The position numbers were made by a program, and so were the translations under genes. The notes under the pieces were generated by a model that saw only the letters and a program-made list of their open reading frames with translations, was not told the origin of the DNA and did not search any database. Below, piece by piece: positions 6,250 through 8,228 of a stretch of DNA of 8,228 bases; position 1 is the stretch's first letter; each line of letters begins with the position of its first letter. Source of the DNA: UMGS1225 sp034086705 (GTDB lineage Bacteria > Bacillota > Clostridia > Oscillospirales > CAG-272); assembly GCA_034086705.1 (NCBI GenBank), contig JAXDZV010000059.1:1-8228 (forward strand), read 5' to 3'.

Positions 6250-7608
6250 TCAAGCAAATATATCACCGAATTGATATACAACATCTTTCCCGGTCGTAAC
6301 AACTACAACGTTGTCACCAGCCATAAAGCACGCATCTCCGTCAGGAATGATCGTTTTACCATGACGAGTAATCGAAGCAATCAAAACATTTTTGCGTAAA
6401 GACAGTTGCTTAAGAGGTCGACCGCAATGCATTGTGTTTTGATCAACGCAAAATTCCGCAGCCTCTGCATGCCGATCAGCAATAAAATGAACTGACTGCG
6501 CAGCACCTGCCTGATTTTTCATAGCGCGTACATATCGCACGATTGTACTGCAGCAGAGCTCATCCGGACAGACAACACTCCCCAGCGGAAGACCGCCTAA
6601 AACCATGCTATCATTAAAATGAGAGAGTTTTGTAATTACCTGAGGAACGCCGAGGTTCTTTCCGTACAATGCCAAAATAATATTTAATTCATCCATACCG
6701 GTCAAAGTCACAAGGGCGTCGCATTTGGCAATCCCTTCGCTTTCCAGCAATTGCAAATTTGCTGCATCTGCACAAACAATATCCGCTTGCGGCAAACGAG
6801 CTGCCAACTGTTCACATTTCTTTTCATCACGCTCTAATAATTGTACAGCGATACCATCCCGACACAACTGAGCAGCAAGATAGTATCCAATAGTTCCCCC
6901 GCCGCAAATCAGTACGCGCCGCACACGGCGCGTTGTTATCTTTAGACTGCGCAACAGATTTGCCAGCTCGTTGACAGGAGCAGTTACAAAAATCCTGTCT
7001 CCTTCTTCCAAAATAAATTCACCGGCCGGAACAATGGCCTCTCCGTGACGCAGCACCGCACACACCAAAACCTTGCACTTGGTAATCCGCTCTAAATCTT
7101 TAAGCATGACATGGCATAATAGACTGTTTCGTTCCACACGCAATTCCACAATCTCCGCGCGTCCTTTGGCAAAAGTATCGCGTTTTAAAAATCCCGGATA
7201 CTTCAAAAGCCGTTCCATTTCTTGCGCAGCGCGTCTTTCAGGATTGACAGTCAAGGACAAAGCAAACATGTCCCGCATCTGCCAAACCTGATCTGTATAT
7301 TCCGGGTTTCGAATTCTGGCGATGGTATGCAGCCCCGGATTTAATGCATGAGCCACCATGCAGCAAAGCAAATTCACTTCGTCTTCACCAGTAGCAGCAA
7401 TTAATAGTTCTGCCTCTGTTATGCCTGCTTGAGCAAGTGTGTTACGGGTGACACAATTGCCTGCAACAGACATAACGTCATTTTGTTCTATCGCCGCTTC
7501 CAGCACAGCACAGTCTTGATCTATCAGCGTCACATCGTTACCTTCTGCGCACAACAACCTTGCCAAGCTTGCGCCAACTTTTCCGATCCCTGCAATTATG
7601 ATTTTCAC
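6250..7608 (-). CDS. trkA: Trk system K+ uptake regulatory protein TrkA (two RCK repeats)
   Basis: A cytoplasmic gating-ring subunit that binds nucleotides (NAD(H), ATP or ADP in studied homologues) and controls TrkH. The 452 residues comprise two tandem RCK units. RCK_N1 starts with the Rossmann loop GIGKVG (7-12), with Asp30 at the end of beta-2, and is followed by RCK_C1 at about 145-220. RCK_N2 starts with GGGTIG (236-241), with Glu259 at the matching position, and is followed by RCK_C2 at about 370-450. The double arrangement identifies TrkA rather than single-unit KtrA/KtrC. The start is a GTG at 7606-7608, set by AAAGGAG (7616-7622) seven bases upstream; no ATG fits. It is the first gene of the minus-strand unit, preceded by about 620 non-coding bases with at least one strong promoter. 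Some family C-terminal domains bind c-di-AMP; whether this one does cannot be told. Confidence 0.96.
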   Translation of the reverse strand: MKIIIAGIGKVGASLARLLCAEGNDVTLIDQDCAVLEAAIEQNDVMSVAGNCVTRNTLAQAGITEAELLIAATGEDEVNLLCCMVAHALNPGLHTIARIRNPEYTDQVWQMRDMFALSLTVNPERRAAQEMERLLKYPGFLKRDTFAKGRAEIVELRVERNSLLCHVMLKDLERITKCKVLVCAVLRHGEAIVPAGEFILEEGDRIFVTAPVNELANLLRSLKITTRRVRRVLICGGGTIGYYLAAQLCRDGIAVQLLERDEKKCEQLAARLPQADIVCADAANLQLLESEGIAKCDALVTLTGMDELNIILALYGKNLGVPQVITKLSHFNDSMVLGGLPLGSVVCPDELCCSTIVRYVRAMKNQAGAAQSVHFIADRHAEAAEFCVDQNTMHCGRPLKQLSLRKNVLIASITRHGKTIIPDGDACFMAGDNVVVVTTGKDVVYQFGDIFA

Positions 7609-7615
7609 GTAGGTT

Positions 7616-7622
7616 CTCCTTT
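7616..7622 (-). promoter_or_regulatory. ribosome binding site of trkA, fixing a GTG start
   Basis: AAAGGAG on the minus strand lies seven bases before the GTG at 7608. A small hairpin, CGTTT-GAA-AAACG, and the palindrome CAAACGTTTG (7635-7644) lie just upstream and could affect access to the site. Confidence 0.8.
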
Positions 7623-7673
7623 ATCTGCGTTTTTCAAACGTTTGGATAGTGCAGTGCGGCAGCCTCCCTAAAC

Positions 7674-7701
7674 AGAATACCACGTTTTTTTTAAAAGTAA
7701 A
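7674..7701 (-). promoter_or_regulatory. possible proximal trkA promoter
   Basis: On the minus strand TTTACT (7696-7701) is followed by a 16-base spacer and TATTCT (7674-7679). Each box matches consensus at four of six positions and the spacer contains an eight-A run. It would give a leader of about 60 bases. Weaker than the distal promoter at 7869-7897. Confidence 0.35.
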
Positions 7702-7748
7702 GATTCTTTCTTGCCAATTCTCGAAAAATAAGTGTTGTAAATGGACGC

Positions 7749-7794
7749 GGCCGATCCATATAAACATATCAACGGCCCCCATTACACAAGGGGC
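7749..7794 (-). other. two overlapping, mutually exclusive hairpins in the trkA leader
   Basis: On the minus strand, GCCCC (7794-7790) can pair with GGGGC (7779-7775). Alternatively GGCCG (7777-7773) can pair with CGGCC (7753-7749), with inner ATAT arms. The two stems share bases 7775-7777, so they cannot both form fully. No T-run follows closely, so neither looks like a simple terminator. The element lies about 70-110 bases into the transcript predicted from the 7869-7897 promoter. Base pairing is read by eye; function is unknown. Confidence 0.35.
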
Positions 7795-7839
7795 ACGAAA
7801 AACGCAACTGCAAAACATATTGTTCCCGTTTATAAGACA

Positions 7840-7861
7840 TGCCAAAACAGCTTGCCAAAAC
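7840..7861. repeat. two 9-base direct repeats next to the trkA transcription start
   Basis: TGCCAAAAC occurs at 7840-7848 and again at 7853-7861, a 13-base period. The copies sit immediately downstream of the predicted start of transcription from the 7869-7897 promoter, a place where a repressor could bind. A related TGCCAAA occurs near 8070. This may be chance in AT-rich sequence. Confidence 0.3.
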
Positions 7862-7868
7862 CACTATG

Positions 7869-7897
7869 ATTATACAGCATTTATTGTCTTTTGTCAC
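7869..7897 (-). promoter_or_regulatory. near-consensus sigmaA promoter, likely main promoter of the trkA-trkH unit
   Basis: On the minus strand GTGACA (7892-7897, five of six consensus positions) is followed by a 17-base spacer and a perfect TATAAT (7869-7874). This is the best promoter in the window. Transcription would start near 7862 and run toward trkA, giving a leader of roughly 250 nt. Such a length is unusual for a plain leader and suggests a regulatory RNA or a small gene inside it. Confidence 0.6.
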
Positions 7898-7911
7898 TAC
7901 GCAAAACTCTT

Positions 7912-7939
7912 TTTCTACCTTGTTTAAAGGTACTGTCAA
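7912..7939 (-). promoter_or_regulatory. possible second upstream promoter with an inverted repeat in its spacer
   Basis: On the minus strand a perfect TTGACA (7934-7939) is followed by 16 bases and TAGAAA (7912-7917). The spacer holds the perfect dyad TACCTT (7916-7921) / AAGGTA (7927-7932) with a 5-base centre. Dyads between the -35 and -10 boxes are typical of MerR-family operators, but those promoters usually have 19-20-base spacers and none of the right form is seen. The -10 is weak, so this is tentative. Confidence 0.3.
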
Positions 7940-7975
7940 TAGTTTTTCGCAAATTCGTTTCTGACAAAATGAAGT

Positions 7976-8051
7976 AGTGTGCCGGTAGTCCGGCGATGGA
8001 GCGGCTACACTCCTCTTATTTGCACGAAAGCATAAGTAAAAGAGTTTTTTT
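7976..8051 (+). terminator. GC-rich structured element followed by a hairpin and T-run (plus strand)
   Basis: AGTGTGCCG (7976-7984) pairs with CGGC-T-ACACT (8002-8011, one bulge). The same bases can instead form GCCGG-tagt-CCGGC (7981-7994) plus GGAG/CTCC (7998-8013). Directly after this, CTCTT (8013-8017) pairs with AAGAG (8040-8044), with weaker inner pairing TGC/GCA, followed by seven Ts (8045-8051). On the plus strand this looks like a structured domain plus intrinsic terminator, as in small RNAs or attenuators. No convincing plus-strand promoter lies just upstream, so its transcription is unproven. Confidence 0.4.
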
Positions 8052-8186
8052 GCAGATTTCAAAAGTGTTTTGCCAAAGATGAGCATAACAAAACAAGCCT
8101 TTTCTTAAAGTTACTTGAAAAAGCTTATCTGTGCTGCAAAAAAAACGAAAAATTTTGAACAAATCATGCTTTTCACGTTAAAATTG
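8052..8186. other. AT-rich non-coding stretch at right end
   Basis: No gene is seen. A 10-bp imperfect dyad (8095-8104 with 8117-8126, one mismatch) is followed on the minus strand by a broken U-rich tract (GTTTTGTT), so it might terminate minus-strand transcripts coming from the right. A-tracts at 8138-8153 could act as an UP element for the following promoter. Confidence 0.25.
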
Positions 8187-8215
8187 TTGCAAAAATATTT
8201 ATAGTGTGATATGCT
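8187..8215 (+). promoter_or_regulatory. extended -10 sigmaA promoter for a gene beyond the right edge
   Basis: TTGCAA (8187-8192), a 17-base spacer and TATGCT (8210-8215) with TG at 8207-8208 form an extended -10 promoter, with A-rich sequence upstream. Transcription would start near 8222 and leave the window. Because the region is AT-rich, a minus-strand alternative also exists (TTTACT at 8222-8227, TATAAA at 8200-8205), which would read toward trkA. Confidence 0.45.
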
Positions 8216-8228
8216 ATATTAAGTAAAA

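Noticed and set aside
7621..7845. 74-residue minus-strand reading frame ending at the trkA ribosome binding site
   Set aside because: Composition rich in Cys and Phe, no ribosome binding site, and it runs through the leader hairpins and proximal promoter. More likely a chance open frame.
7600..7870. c-di-AMP (ydaO) riboswitch expected before K+ uptake genes
   Set aside because: None of the long conserved segments of that family could be found in the minus-strand leader by eye.
7990..8013. Possible fluoride (crcB) riboswitch because of GGCGATGGAG followed by CTACACTCC
   Set aside because: The start resembles the motif, but the conserved UGAUG segment and the required pseudoknot and stem spacing are absent.
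7769..8086. 105-residue minus-strand reading frame across the right intergenic region
   Set aside because: No ribosome binding site, no recognisable domain, and it contains the near-consensus promoter at 7869-7897. Only its last 23 codons were kept, as a speculative small frame.

Overview
The window looks like a chromosomal segment of an anaerobic, low-to-moderate GC Bacillota, most likely class Clostridia. This rests on strong AGGAGG-type ribosome binding sites, use of TTG and GTG starts, sigmaA-like promoters in AT-rich gaps, and a minimal two-gene SufC/SufB-like iron-sulfur assembly pair (SMS type) that is typical of anaerobic clostridia and archaea. No insertion sequences, CRISPR arrays, tRNAs or rRNAs are visible.

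Left half, plus strand (1-3407): the 3' end of a GNAT N-acetyltransferase, then aroK (shikimate kinase, TTG start) 16 bases later, so probably one transcript. After a 195-base gap holding a sigmaA-like promoter comes a compact three-gene unit: a SufC-like ATPase, a SufB/SufD-family scaffold (8-base overlap) and mntP (6-base gap), a manganese exporter. This places Fe-S cluster assembly and Mn export on one likely transcript.

A 19-bp perfect hairpin (3420-3460) separates this from a convergent minus-strand unit. Read 5' to 3' on the minus strand that unit is trkA (GTG start), trkH, yqgF/ruvX and a six-helix membrane protein of unknown function that overlaps the end of yqgF. TrkA and TrkH form a complete K+ uptake system: a gating ring with two RCK repeats and a channel-like membrane subunit. 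YqgF is a housekeeping RNase H-fold nuclease.

Right end (7609-8228): about 620 bases with no convincing protein gene. It holds a near-consensus minus-strand promoter (GTGACA, 17 bases, TATAAT) that would give trkA a leader of roughly 250 nt, a second weaker promoter close to trkA, alternative hairpins, a short plus-strand structured element followed by a T-run, and a plus-strand extended -10 promoter aimed off the right edge. The long trkA leader does not match the c-di-AMP (ydaO) riboswitch as far as I can judge. It and the structured element at 7976-8051 are the best places in the window to look for something undescribed.
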